Assembly (NCBI GenBank): GCA_021798135.1
Contig: JAJZYI010000021.1
Location: forward strand, 1-20,951
DNA: 20,951 nt
Reading direction: 5' to 3'
Source: Actinomycetes bacterium
GTDB taxonomy: Bacteria; Actinomycetota; Acidimicrobiia; Acidimicrobiales; UBA8190
Both the position numbers and the translations under genes were made by a program. Within the stretch, counting starts at the first letter, position 1; each line of letters opens with the position of its first letter. Positions 6,239-14,944 of this stretch are shown here, piece after piece. Below the pieces are notes generated by a model. The model saw only the letters and a list, made by a program, of their open reading frames with translations, was not told the origin of the DNA and did not search any database.

Positions 6239-8418
6239 CGGAGACCTCCCACGAGCTGCACGTCGTGCCAGGTCTTCCCCTCGACAGGCACGACGTCGGT
6301 CCACAGCGCCGTGACGCAGTTCGGGCAGACCCACTGGACCACGTTCAGCGACGCTGCGACCTTCACCAGCGGCCCCAGGTCGCCCTCGTCGAGGACCAGG
6401 CGAGCCACCAGGCGCTCCCAGCCGCCAGCCCCGACCTCGCCGAGCAGGGCATCGCAGTGCGCGCACCACGCGACGAGCGTCCCGTCCCCGTTCGAACGGA
6501 GGAGCAGTGACTCCCCCCAGCGGCTCCGGTCCTCCCGGTGGCCGGAGGGCTCCTTCCCCGGGCTCTCGACCGGTGGCGCCATGCGGGCACGCCGGTCGGC
6601 ACGGATCTCGGCCCGACGCACCTCGGTTGCCGCCAGGTCCACCTCACCGTCGTGCAGGACGACGCCGTAGACCCGGTCGGCGACGTCGGCCGTCACGGCG
6701 CGTCCCGTGACGTCGGCAGCCACCTGCCGGGGGTCCCGCAGGATGGGGTCGCCGTACCCGCCGCCGTTCTGGAGGATGCAGTTGAACGCCTCGCCGGCGC
6801 GCACGGTCACCTGCGGGGTGACGCCGGGCAGCACCTCGAGCGCTCCTCCCACCTCCTCGAGCGAGCGTGGCATCCGGCCCGCCCTCAGCTGGGAGAAGAC
6901 GTCGGTGTCGCTCACTCGCTCGTAGCGCGCGCAGGAGCCCGGCAGGCCACCGAAGATGCCCGTCCGGTTGGGGAGCGCGACCCCGTGCGTGCCGAGCACG
7001 CCGACGACCTGGTCGGTGTCGATCGGGGTGAGCGCGAACTCGATCCCGTTACCTCCCCTGAACCTGCCGGGGCCACCCGAGTCGGGGACCTCCCGGCGCC
7101 ACAGGTACATCAGGGGTTGACGCATCTCCTGCTGCTCGACGTCCTGGGTGCCCCCGCCGAGGATCACCATGGCGCCACCCGAGTCGACGCCGTCCCGGAA
7201 CGAGAAGGCGGGACCACCCCACAGGAGCGAGTCCAGGTACATCGCCGCGAAGGGCTGGCCGTACTGGTCGGTGCCCCCGAACTGGGACAGCTGCCAGGAA
7301 CCGTCGCCGGGCCCGAAGGCGAAGCTCTCGTACCGCTCGCTCAGGCTCATGAGCTTCGCGAGCGCTCCCGTCGCCGCGCTCATCGCCACCCAGTTGGCGG
7401 CAGCCGCGCCGCCGCTCACGGGCATCGGCTCGACCGCCGTGACGCACAGCCCGTCGGGAGCCCGCATCTCGACCGGTCTCATGATCCCGTGGTTCCAGGG
7501 AACCTCGGATCCGAACGTGCAGAGCATCGCCGTGGCGACCGCCCCGATCGTGCCCGCCCGGGTCGCCATCCCGTAGCCAGGGCTCTGCGGGGTCGACCCG
7601 CTGAAGTCGAACACGAGCCGGTCGTCGGCCTTCTCCAGCCGGCAGGGGACCTCCAGCAGCTCCACACCTCCGTCGGGCGCGGGCCGGTCCAAGTAGCTGG
7701 TGTGCTCGAAGACCCCGTCGGGCAGTGACCTCAGGAGCTCGCGCAGCTGCCGCTCGCTCGCCTCGATCGACTGCTGCATCGTCGCCTTCACGAGGTCCGG
7801 CCCGTACTTGTCGCACAGCTCCGTCATCCGCTCCGACGCGACCCGGAGCCCGGCCAGGAAGGCGGTGAAGTCGTTCGAGACGACGAACGACATCCGCGAG
7901 TTCGCCGTGATGATGTTCCACAGCTCCCGGTTCACCTCGCCACGGCGCACGATCCGTCCGGGGGGGATGCGCAGGCCCTCCTGGTAGACGTCGGTCGCCG
8001 TGGTGCACCAGCTGCCGGGATCGGTCCCGCCCAGGTCGACCTGGTGGGCCATGCAGCCCAGCCATGCGATCAGCTCGCCGTCGTAGAAGAACGGGGTGCA
8101 GAACTGCACGTCGTTCTGGTGCTCCGCGGCGATGTACGGGTCGTTGATGATGAAGACGTCGCCGGGCTCTATGTCGTCGTACCGTGCGAGGAACTCGCGG
8201 ATCGCCATGGCACCGGTGTAGATGGGCACCAGCAGGTAGATCCCGATGACCGCCATCTCGCCATCGGCCGTGTAGATGCCGAAGTTGTAGTCCGTCGCGT
8301 GGACGACGGGTGAGCCCGACACGTGCACGACCGTTGCCGAGCCTTCTTCGTTGATCGACCACATGCGATGACGGATGACTTCGTAGGTGACCGGGTCAAG
8401 AGCTTGAGCTTCTGCCAT
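6235..8418 (-). CDS. HyuB-type subunit (hydantoinase B/oxoprolinase/acetone carboxylase) with C-terminal zinc-ribbon domain
   Basis: Residues 1 to ~600 are a HyuB/hydantoinase B domain, the partner of HyuA in N-methylhydantoinase, 5-oxoprolinase and acetone/acetophenone carboxylases. Typical motifs are VFIINDPYIAAEHQND, AHQVDLGG, FDFSGSTPQSPGYG and NGGGYGDP. The protein is 727 aa, over 100 longer than most HyuB proteins. The extra C-terminal part (~632-727) carries two CxxC pairs, Cys652/Cys655 and Cys698/Cys701, and resembles the small gamma subunit of acetone carboxylase. This suggests that two carboxylase subunits are fused in one chain. The ATG at 8418 has AGAAGAGG upstream and lies 47 bp after the hyuA stop; the 3' end overlaps the next gene by 4 bp. 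With HyuA it should form an ATP-dependent carboxylase or cyclic-amide hydrolase; the substrate is unknown. Confidence 0.92.
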   Translation of the reverse strand: MAEAQALDPVTYEVIRHRMWSINEEGSATVVHVSGSPVVHATDYNFGIYTADGEMAVIGIYLLVPIYTGAMAIREFLARYDDIEPGDVFIINDPYIAAEHQNDVQFCTPFFYDGELIAWLGCMAHQVDLGGTDPGSWCTTATDVYQEGLRIPPGRIVRRGEVNRELWNIITANSRMSFVVSNDFTAFLAGLRVASERMTELCDKYGPDLVKATMQQSIEASERQLRELLRSLPDGVFEHTSYLDRPAPDGGVELLEVPCRLEKADDRLVFDFSGSTPQSPGYGMATRAGTIGAVATAMLCTFGSEVPWNHGIMRPVEMRAPDGLCVTAVEPMPVSGGAAAANWVAMSAATGALAKLMSLSERYESFAFGPGDGSWQLSQFGGTDQYGQPFAAMYLDSLLWGGPAFSFRDGVDSGGAMVILGGGTQDVEQQEMRQPLMYLWRREVPDSGGPGRFRGGNGIEFALTPIDTDQVVGVLGTHGVALPNRTGIFGGLPGSCARYERVSDTDVFSQLRAGRMPRSLEEVGGALEVLPGVTPQVTVRAGEAFNCILQNGGGYGDPILRDPRQVAADVTGRAVTADVADRVYGVVLHDGEVDLAATEVRRAEIRADRRARMAPPVESPGKEPSGHREDRSRWGESLLLRSNGDGTLVAWCAHCDALLGEVGAGGWERLVARLVLDEGDLGPLVKVAASLNVVQWVCPNCVTALWTDVVPVEGKTWHDVQLVGGLR
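6245..6250 (-). promoter_or_regulatory. Shine-Dalgarno site for a TTG start
   Basis: GGGAGG on the minus strand lies 6 nt before the TTG at 6238. With the TTGA overlap this decides the start of the isopropylmalate-dehydrogenase-like gene. The site is inside the 3' end of hyuB, so the two genes are probably translationally coupled. Confidence 0.75.
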
Positions 8419-8465
8419 CTCTGTGCCTCTTCTCTCGCGCGTGCAGTGCTGTTGTTGTGTCCCGC

Positions 8466-10586
8466 TCAGACGTCCGACTCGATCACGAGGCTGCCGAGCG
8501 CGTCCACGGTTGCCCGCTGGTTCTGGCCGACGACGATGGTGGTGTCACTGGCCTCGACGACCGCGAGGCCCGCGATCGACGCTCCGGCGAAGAGCTCGTC
8601 GGCGAGGTAGATCTCGGCCTTGCTCCACGACCCGCCGCAGAAGATCTCCCGCCGGCCCTTCGGCTCCAGGCGGCCGCCCGAGCCCGTCTCCCTTGCCGGG
8701 CGCAGCGCGTGCCTGGGAACCGGGCTCGTGGCGACGAGGCGGAAGCTCGTGATCTCCACACCCGTCTCGGCGAGCGCCGAGCCCTTGCCGAAGCGGGCTT
8801 CGTACTGGTCGATGAAGCGCTCGACGAGCGCGTCCACGTCGTCGGCCTCGACGTCCCGCGAGGGCATCGGGACGTTCAGGACGTGGATCTGGGAGCGGAA
8901 CCGCATCTCGACCGATCGCGCCTCGGTGACGAGCCCGACGTCGGCTCCGGCATCAGCCAGCTTCGTGACGGCGCGCTCCGAGAGGATCCCGAACGCCTCG
9001 CCAAGGAGCTCCGGTCGGATCGACGCCGAGTAGTCGGTGCTCCCGGGAGGGCTCTGCACGGGCCTCGACAGCTCCTCGACGATCGTCATGTCCGACGACG
9101 CGATCCCGAAGGCGGAGTGGACCGACGCCGTCAGCGGCACCACGATCTTCCTGGTCCGGAGGTCCGCTCCGTAGGAGAAGGCATGCATCGGGCCTGCTCC
9201 GCCGTAGGCGTACAGCACGAAGTCGTTGGGGTCGTAACCCTGCTCGACGGTCATCTGCCGGATCAGGTCGGCCATGCGCGCGTCGATGACCGTCTTGATC
9301 CCCTCGGCGGCGGCTTCCACGGACAGACCGAGCGGCTCGGCCACGTGCACCCTGATCGCCTCCCGGGCCAGCTCGGTGTGCAGCTTCAACCGCCCGCCGA
9401 GGAAGTGGTCGGGGTTGAGGTAGCCGAGCACCAGGTCCGCGTCGGCGACCGTCGGCAGGGTCCCTCCCCGCCCGTAGCAGGCAGGGCCGGGGACCGCGCC
9501 GGCACTGGCCGGACCGACGGTGAGCAGGCCGTCGCGGACCTGGGCGATCGATCCCGACCCGGCGCCGACCGTCCGGACGGCCACCGAGGAGAGCGCCAGC
9601 TCGTCTCGACCGACCAGCGTGGTGTTCGACATCACGGGCCGGCCGTGCAGGACCAGGCCGACGTCGAAGCTCGTCCCGCCCATGTCCGTCGTCACCACGT
9701 TGGCGTCCTCTTCGCCACTCGCCAGGTACTGCGATGCGATGACGCCGCCGACGGGACCGGACATGACGGTCGCCGCCGCGCGCCGACCGATCTCCTCGAA
9801 GGTCGCCAGCCCGCCGTTCGACTGCATCAGGAGGGGCTCGGTCCTCAGTCCGAGGTCCCTGAGGGTCCGGTCGAACTGCGCGAGGGACGCCTCCAGGACC
9901 GGGCGCAGGCTCGCGTTGACGACCGTCGTGGCCGTCCTCTGGTACTCGCCGATCCGGGGCAGGAGCTCGCTCGAGAGCGTGACGAGCGCTCCCGGCACCT
10001 CCTCGTCGATGATCTCGCCGACTCGCTTCTCGTGGGCGTCGTTCTTGAAGGACCAGAGGAACGAGACGGCGAAGGCCTCCGCTCCTGCGGCCGCAAGGCG
10101 CCGCACCGCCGCCCGCGTGTCCTCCTCGTCGAGTGCCACGACGACCCGACCCGCGTAGTCGACGCGCTCGGTGACCTCTTCGATGAGCCACTTGGGCAGC
10201 AGGACCTCTTGCTTCGTCAAGGTCCTGAAGCGCTTGATCTCGTCTTCTCGCAATCCGAGCGACTTGAAGCCTCGCATGATCGACAGGGTGTCGCCGAACC
10301 CACGAGTCTGGAGGAGCCCGACCCTGGCCCGCTCGTTCTCGATCATGGCGTTCGTCGCGACGGTCGTGCCATGGGCGAAGAAGGCGATCTGCGCCACGAA
10401 CGCTTCGAGCGAGAGCTGCCGCCCCTCCGCGGCGGCCCGCAGCGTGGCGACGACACCTTCGACGGGGTTGCTCGGGACGGTCGGTGCCTTGAAGCGACCC
10501 ACCGTCCCGCTCTCGTCGATCACCACGGTGTCCGTGAAGGTGCCTCCGATATCGGACGCGACATGGAAGCTTCCGCTCGCGCTCAT
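8466..10586 (-). CDS. HyuA-type ATP-dependent subunit (hydantoinase A/oxoprolinase/acetone carboxylase)
   Basis: This 706-aa protein of the HyuA/oxoprolinase family supplies the ATP-using half of these enzymes. The N-terminal domain begins with the phosphate-binding SDIGGTFTDT (11-20) and has AHGTTVATNA (71-80). The hydantoinase A domain has QSNGGLAT (255-262), a second ASKHA-type phosphate loop DMGGTSFDVG (301-310), PGPACYGRGGTLPTVADADL (365-384) and YAYGGAGPMHA (459-469). All conserved segments are intact. The start is the ATG at 10586, which overlaps the GntR stop as ATGA and follows GGAGAGG; the open frame further upstream is the shadow of the GntR gene. In characterised relatives this subunit phosphorylates the substrate (a ketone enol, or the amide oxygen) and HyuB completes the reaction. 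It may work on the compound brought in by the upstream transporter. Confidence 0.94.
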   Translation of the reverse strand: MSASGSFHVASDIGGTFTDTVVIDESGTVGRFKAPTVPSNPVEGVVATLRAAAEGRQLSLEAFVAQIAFFAHGTTVATNAMIENERARVGLLQTRGFGDTLSIMRGFKSLGLREDEIKRFRTLTKQEVLLPKWLIEEVTERVDYAGRVVVALDEEDTRAAVRRLAAAGAEAFAVSFLWSFKNDAHEKRVGEIIDEEVPGALVTLSSELLPRIGEYQRTATTVVNASLRPVLEASLAQFDRTLRDLGLRTEPLLMQSNGGLATFEEIGRRAAATVMSGPVGGVIASQYLASGEEDANVVTTDMGGTSFDVGLVLHGRPVMSNTTLVGRDELALSSVAVRTVGAGSGSIAQVRDGLLTVGPASAGAVPGPACYGRGGTLPTVADADLVLGYLNPDHFLGGRLKLHTELAREAIRVHVAEPLGLSVEAAAEGIKTVIDARMADLIRQMTVEQGYDPNDFVLYAYGGAGPMHAFSYGADLRTRKIVVPLTASVHSAFGIASSDMTIVEELSRPVQSPPGSTDYSASIRPELLGEAFGILSERAVTKLADAGADVGLVTEARSVEMRFRSQIHVLNVPMPSRDVEADDVDALVERFIDQYEARFGKGSALAETGVEITSFRLVATSPVPRHALRPARETGSGGRLEPKGRREIFCGGSWSKAEIYLADELFAGASIAGLAVVEASDTTIVVGQNQRATVDALGSLVIESDV

Positions 10587-11296
10587 ACAGTCCTCTCCTT
10601 CTCTGGCACGTCCCGATCCTCTTGGAGCCGATCGATCGTCGTCTGGATGTGGTTCCGCGCCGTCTGCTCGGCCAGGTCCTCGTCGCCGCTGGAGAGCGCA
10701 TCGACGATGTCGTGGTGCTGTGCAACGGCGTTCCGGGCGAAGTCCGGCTCGATGACCGCCACCGGGGCGAACACCTGTGCCGTCATCCGGAGCAGGTGGA
10801 GCTGGGCGATCACGAACTCGTTGCCACCGATCTGCACGATCTGCTCGTGGAACTGGACGTTCGTCTTGGTGTACGCATCCGGGTTCCACGGGTCGAGCGC
10901 ACGCTGCTGCGCTTCGAGGAGGCTCGCGAGCGACGTCAAGTCCTTCTTGCGGATGGCGCGCACGGCGAGCCTGGCCGCCAGGCCGTCCACGACCGCCCGC
11001 AGCTCGTACGCGGCGAGCAGGGTCGGGAGGTCGCCGGTCACGACTCGCGCACCGCGACCAGGGACGTTGACGATCAGCCCGTCCTGCACGAGCATCTTGA
11101 TCGCCTCGCGCAAGGGGGTGCGGCTCACGCCGAGCTCCTCGGAGAGCTTCTCCTGCCTCAACACCGATCCCGGCAGGTACCGCCTGTCGTAGATGCGCTG
11201 CCGCAGCTCCCACGCCACTTTCTCCGCGAGGCTCAGACGCGCCTCGGGCGACAGCGGAAAGACGTTCTCATCAGGGCGACCCGGCATCTTCCTCAC
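10583..11296 (-). CDS. GntR-family (FCD) transcriptional regulator
   Basis: This 237-aa regulator has an N-terminal winged helix-turn-helix (residues ~20-85; recognition region EELGVSRTPLREAIKML, then GLIVNVPGRGARV) and a helical C-terminal FCD ligand domain (~95-220). Three histidines in FCD positions, QFHEQI, AQHHDIV and ARNHIQTT, suggest the usual metal site that binds small carboxylates. The GTG at 11296 overlaps the permease stop as GTGA and has GGGAGAGG 8 nt upstream, so it is preferred over the ATG three codons later. It is translated mid-operon between transporter and enzyme genes, which favours autoregulation. The 16-bp palindrome at 16220-16235 is its likely operator (inference). 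The inducer is probably the imported compound or an acid derived from it. Confidence 0.93.
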   Translation of the reverse strand: MRKMPGRPDENVFPLSPEARLSLAEKVAWELRQRIYDRRYLPGSVLRQEKLSEELGVSRTPLREAIKMLVQDGLIVNVPGRGARVVTGDLPTLLAAYELRAVVDGLAARLAVRAIRKKDLTSLASLLEAQQRALDPWNPDAYTKTNVQFHEQIVQIGGNEFVIAQLHLLRMTAQVFAPVAVIEPDFARNAVAQHHDIVDALSSGDEDLAEQTARNHIQTTIDRLQEDRDVPEKERTV

Positions 11297-12393
11297 AGCT
11301 GCGACCTCTCCCGTTGTCCGGACATCGGCTCATGCGCGGACGACGCATCGGCCCCGGGAGACGGGTGCGTCACGGGGTGACGTCGACCAGTCCGCCCCAC
11401 GAGGCCCTTCGTCGCACCGACGCCGAGAAGGATAACGACGCCGTACACGATGTCGAGGTCCGCAGTGCCGAGGTGGAGGAGCGGGAGCGCTGCGCTCAGC
11501 AGGGTGAGGATCAGCGCGCCGGCGACGCTGCCCCAGTAGCTGCCCTTGCCCCCGGCGATCGCCGTGCCCCCGAGCGCGACCGCTGCGATCGCCGGGAAGA
11601 GGTAGGGCGTTCCCATGTCGAGGTACGAGGTGCCGAGGTAGCCGGAGAGCACGATCCCGGCCAGGGTCGACGTGAGGCCCGCGACGGCGTAGGTCACCAG
11701 GCGCACCCGCTCCACTCGAAGACCCGACAGGCGAGCCGCTCGCGCGTTGGAGCCGACGGCGTAGATGTGCCGCCCCAGGGCGGTGCGGCGAAGGACGACC
11801 ACCGTGACGACGGCGGCGACGAGCCACAGCAGCAGCAGGGTCGGGAACGGCCCGAGCTTCCCGTGCGCAACCTGGTTGGCGATGGGCGGGACGCTGCTGC
11901 TCGACGACTGGAGCGTGCCCACGGCCAGCAGGTACCCCTCGATCAGCCCCCCGACGGCGAGCGTCATGATGATCGGCGGGACCTTGAACTTCGTCACGCC
12001 GATGCCGTTCACCAGCCCGATGGCGACGCCGATGGCGAGGAGGATCAGCACTTCGGCCGGCCCCGGCAGGGCCGCGACCTTGTCGAGCTTGCCCAGCTCG
12101 ATGCCCCCGAACGTCATGAGCCAGGGCACGGACAGGTCGAGCCCCCCGGCCAGGATGACGACGGTCTCCCCGACGGCCGCCAGGCCGATGAACGTCGCGA
12201 AGATGGACATCTGCTGCAGGTTCCGCAGCCCGGCGAAGCCGGGGTTGTAGAGCGCGGTGGCGACGAAGATGAGCGCGGCCAGCGCGAAGGCCGCGCCGGT
12301 GGGACCGGCCCGGCCGACGCCACCGCGCAGGCGCGAGCCGAACCGGCGGACCGCAGGCCCCCCCTCTGGTGCGTGTGGCGAGCCGCTCATCAT
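11293..12393 (-). CDS. Sugar-type ABC transporter permease (RbsC-like), second copy
   Basis: This 366-aa inner-membrane permease of the BPD_transp_2/RbsC family forms the channel with the other permease. Many hydrophobic segments are visible from residue ~30 onward, with the family signature AGGLDLSVPWL near the third segment (most relatives have a Gly where this one has Pro) and YAVGSNARAARLSGLRVERV, the cytoplasmic loop that contacts the ATPase. GGTAIAGGKGSYWGSVAGA is the conserved late motif. The last ~35 residues are a polar Pro/Ser/Arg tail. The start is the ATG at 12393 (of two adjacent ATGs), overlapping the stop of the other permease as ATGA, with AGGGAAGC upstream. The two permeases are diverged and probably form a heterodimer. 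Confidence 0.93.
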   Translation of the reverse strand: MMSGSPHAPEGGPAVRRFGSRLRGGVGRAGPTGAAFALAALIFVATALYNPGFAGLRNLQQMSIFATFIGLAAVGETVVILAGGLDLSVPWLMTFGGIELGKLDKVAALPGPAEVLILLAIGVAIGLVNGIGVTKFKVPPIIMTLAVGGLIEGYLLAVGTLQSSSSSVPPIANQVAHGKLGPFPTLLLLWLVAAVVTVVVLRRTALGRHIYAVGSNARAARLSGLRVERVRLVTYAVAGLTSTLAGIVLSGYLGTSYLDMGTPYLFPAIAAVALGGTAIAGGKGSYWGSVAGALILTLLSAALPLLHLGTADLDIVYGVVILLGVGATKGLVGRTGRRHPVTHPSPGADASSAHEPMSGQRERSQL

Positions 12394-13385
12394 GCTTCCC
12401 TGTGCTGCAGTCCGGTTCGAGCGGCGACCACCGCCAGCAGCAGGGCCGCGGAGATCACCGTGGCGACCCACGGCGCGAGATTGAGGGCCTCGCTCACGCT
12501 GGTGATGAAGGTCAGGATGAACGCGCCGGCGATGGCGAGCCCCGCTCCACCCTGCCCACCGGTGAGCGTGACACCCCCGATCACGGCCCCTTCGATCGAC
12601 GGGAGGATGTAGCCGCTGCCCGCGGTCGGGCTGCCGGTCGACGTGATGAGGGCGAGGCAGATGCCGCCGATCGTGGCGATCACGCCGGACAGCACGAAGG
12701 CTTGGAAGCGCGTCCTCGAGACGTTCACCCCGCCGAGCGCTGCGCGCACCGGATCGCTGCCGGTCGCGTACAGGTGGCGGCCGGCGCGCGTCTTGGCGAA
12801 GTGCCACCACCACAGGGCGACGACGGCGAGCACCAGGATCGAGCTCGGGATCCCGAAGGACGTTCCCGTGATCCACGACGTCAGCGACTGCGGCGTGGAG
12901 CCGCCGTCGGTCGCCAGGAGATGGAGAGCGATCCCGTCGTAGATCGACCACGTCGCCAGCGTGGCGATGAAGGGCTCCACCTTGGCGAAGACGACCAGGG
13001 CGCCGTTCAGGGCCCCGAAGCCTGCGCCGAAGAGGACGATCAGCGGCAGGTGCCATGCCACCCCGTGGTTCATCCACGTCGCGGCCAAGACGTTGCCGAG
13101 GACGAGCGTGCCGCCGATGGAGAGGTCGATGCCGCCGCTGACCAGCACGATGCTCTGCGCGACGCACGCGAAGACCAGGGGGAGCGCGGTCTGCACGATC
13201 AACCCGACTTGCGTCATGTTGAGGATGCTCGGCTGCAGGGCGATGTTGATGCCGACGAGGGCGAGGAGCAGCACCCAGGTCACCGTCAGGCCCGCGTAGC
13301 GCGTGAGGCCGGCGGGATCGACGCGGCGGAGGGGCCTCGCCGCCCCCTCCCGCCCCGGCGGAGCGACCGCGATCGAGGAGCTCAC
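12390..13385 (-). CDS. Sugar-type ABC transporter permease (RbsC-like), first copy
   Basis: This 331-aa membrane permease of the RbsC family has canonical motifs: VLVSGGIDLSIGGTLVLGN, YATGSDPVRAALGGVNVSRT for ATPase contact, and IEGAVIGGVTLTGGQGG. About eight to ten hydrophobic segments follow a polar 30-residue N-terminus. The start is the GTG at 13385, overlapping the ATPase stop as GTGA; the ribosome site is weak (GC-rich, GGGGCGG), so translation may depend on coupling to the ATPase gene. It resembles the second permease only at family level. Together with that permease, the double ATPase and the lipoprotein it makes a complete CUT2-type importer. Members of this family carry pentoses, hexoses, polyols, autoinducer-2 and some non-sugar compounds, so family membership does not prove a sugar substrate. 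Confidence 0.93.
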   Translation of the reverse strand: MSSSIAVAPPGREGAARPLRRVDPAGLTRYAGLTVTWVLLLALVGINIALQPSILNMTQVGLIVQTALPLVFACVAQSIVLVSGGIDLSIGGTLVLGNVLAATWMNHGVAWHLPLIVLFGAGFGALNGALVVFAKVEPFIATLATWSIYDGIALHLLATDGGSTPQSLTSWITGTSFGIPSSILVLAVVALWWWHFAKTRAGRHLYATGSDPVRAALGGVNVSRTRFQAFVLSGVIATIGGICLALITSTGSPTAGSGYILPSIEGAVIGGVTLTGGQGGAGLAIAGAFILTFITSVSEALNLAPWVATVISAALLLAVVAARTGLQHREA

Positions 13386-14944
13386 GAGGCCGCCGCCCCG
13401 ACGCCGAGAGCGAGGCCCAGCACCCGCTCCTCGCTCAGCCCGTCGGCCGTCACGGTGCCGGCGATGCGTCCTCGTGCGATCACGACGACGCGATCCGCCA
13501 CGTGGACGACCTCGGAGATGTCGCTCGAATGGAACAGTGCGGAGATCCCCGCCTGGCACAGCACCCGCAGCAGGTCGAAGATCTCCGCCTTGGTTCCCAC
13601 GTCGACGCCCCGCGTGCAGTCGTCCAGCAGCAGGAGCGAGGGCTCCGCCAGGAGTGCTCGCGCGAGGACCGTCTTCTGCTGGTTCCCGCCGCTCAGTCCC
13701 GTGACGGGATCACCGAGCCGGTTCACGTCGAGACCGACACGTTGCGCCTGCTGCTTCGCCTGCGACAGCTCCACGCCCTGGTTGATGAGCCGGAGCGGGC
13801 CACGCAGCTTCCCGAGCGCGCCGACGGTCATGTTGCTCAGCGTCGAATGCTCCAGGAACAGCGCGTCGCGCTGCCGGTCCTCGGGCACGAGGACCACGCC
13901 CTGGGTCGCAGCCCTGTGCGGCGACCGGCATGCGTAGGGCTGGCCGTTCAGGGAGAGCTCCCCCTTCCAGGGCAGCGCTCCGGCGAGTGCCTGCAGCAGC
14001 TCGTGCTGGCCCTGCCCTGGGAGCGCGAAGAGGCCCAGGAGCTCGCCGCGTCGAACCTCGAACGACACGGGGCCGACCTTGCCGGGCACCTCGAGGTCCT
14101 TCACCGAGAGGAGCGTTCCCGTGGGCTCCTGCCCTCGGGGCGGGTAGAGGTGGTCCATGCGGCGACCCAGCATCGCCGTGATGAGCCGGTCGTCGCTGGC
14201 TTCGTGCGGCGCGCAGGTCAGCACGGTGCGTCCGTTGCGCAGGACGGTGATGCGATCGACGACGTCGCGGACCTCCTGGAGCCGGTGCGAGACGAAGAGG
14301 ACCACCCGGCCGTCGGCCGCGCACCGGCGAGCCTGCCCGAGGACCCAATCGGCATCCGTCTTGCCCAGCGAGGACGTCGGCTCGTCGAGCACGAGCACGT
14401 CTGCTCCCGAGGCGATGCACTTCATGACCTCGAGCACCTGCCGGTCGGCCAACGGGAGGTCCTCCACCCTGCCCCGCGGGTCGAGGTACCGCCCACCCAG
14501 CGCGGCCATCACGGCCTCGCTCCTCCGCCACAGCTCCCTTCGCCGAAGCCTTCGGTGCCAGCCCGTGGGCAGGTCGTCGAACAGCAGGTTCTCGGCGACG
14601 GACAGCGCTGGTACGAGGCTCAGCTCCTGGAAAGCCGTCCTCACCAGCGCTGTCCGCGCCTTCGATCTCGACGGGATGGGTCGTCCGTCCAGCTCCACGG
14701 AGCCTGCGTCCGACTGCAGCACCCCGGACAGGATCCGGATCAGCGTCGACTTGCCAGCACCGTTCTCGCCGACGAGGGCGTGGACCTCGCCGCGTGCTGC
14801 GGCCAGCTCCGCACCGTCGAGGGCGATCGTGGCGCCGAAGCGCTTGACGACGCCCGTCGCTCGCAAGCCGGATGGCTGCTCCTGAACGCCTGCCCGGACC
14901 GTCGTCCGTGCCGTCCCAGCAGCCTCAGCTGCCGCTGGGTCCAT
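13382..14944 (-). CDS. Sugar-type ABC transporter double ATPase (RbsA-like)
   Basis: This 520-aa ATPase has two tandem nucleotide-binding domains. NBD1 has Walker A GENGAGKST (59-67), Q-loop Gln106, a degenerate signature LPLADRQ (163-169), Walker B VLVLDEPTS ending in Glu188, and switch His220. NBD2 has the usual lax Walker A (LPGQGQHE, ~308-315), a perfect signature LSGGNQQK (417-424), and Walker B LLLLDDCTRG (437-446). The last is odd: most relatives have DEPTRG, so the catalytic Glu is Asp442 and the following Pro is Cys443. NBD1 keeps its Glu, so one ATP site should still work. The start is the ATG at 14944, overlapping the lipoprotein gene's 3' end by 20 bp; the 3' end overlaps the next permease by 4 bp. 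Confidence 0.94.
   Translation of the reverse strand: MDPAAAEAAGTARTTVRAGVQEQPSGLRATGVVKRFGATIALDGAELAAARGEVHALVGENGAGKSTLIRILSGVLQSDAGSVELDGRPIPSRSKARTALVRTAFQELSLVPALSVAENLLFDDLPTGWHRRLRRRELWRRSEAVMAALGGRYLDPRGRVEDLPLADRQVLEVMKCIASGADVLVLDEPTSSLGKTDADWVLGQARRCAADGRVVLFVSHRLQEVRDVVDRITVLRNGRTVLTCAPHEASDDRLITAMLGRRMDHLYPPRGQEPTGTLLSVKDLEVPGKVGPVSFEVRRGELLGLFALPGQGQHELLQALAGALPWKGELSLNGQPYACRSPHRAATQGVVLVPEDRQRDALFLEHSTLSNMTVGALGKLRGPLRLINQGVELSQAKQQAQRVGLDVNRLGDPVTGLSGGNQQKTVLARALLAEPSLLLLDDCTRGVDVGTKAEIFDLLRVLCQAGISALFHSSDISEVVHVADRVVVIARGRIAGTVTADGLSEERVLGLALGVGAAAS

Noticed and set aside
8457..11192. Plus-strand open frame of 911 codons
   Set aside because: It is the complement of hyuA and the GntR gene, with a biased Arg/Asp/His-rich product and no family motif.
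10587..11213. Longer N-terminus for HyuA
   Set aside because: This part is an out-of-frame reading of the GntR gene; the conserved HyuA start motif follows the ATG at 10586.
12394..13167. Fusion of the second permease with an upstream domain
   Set aside because: The extra 258 residues are an Arg/His-rich shadow of the first permease gene; the ATGA overlap at 12390-12393 marks the true start.
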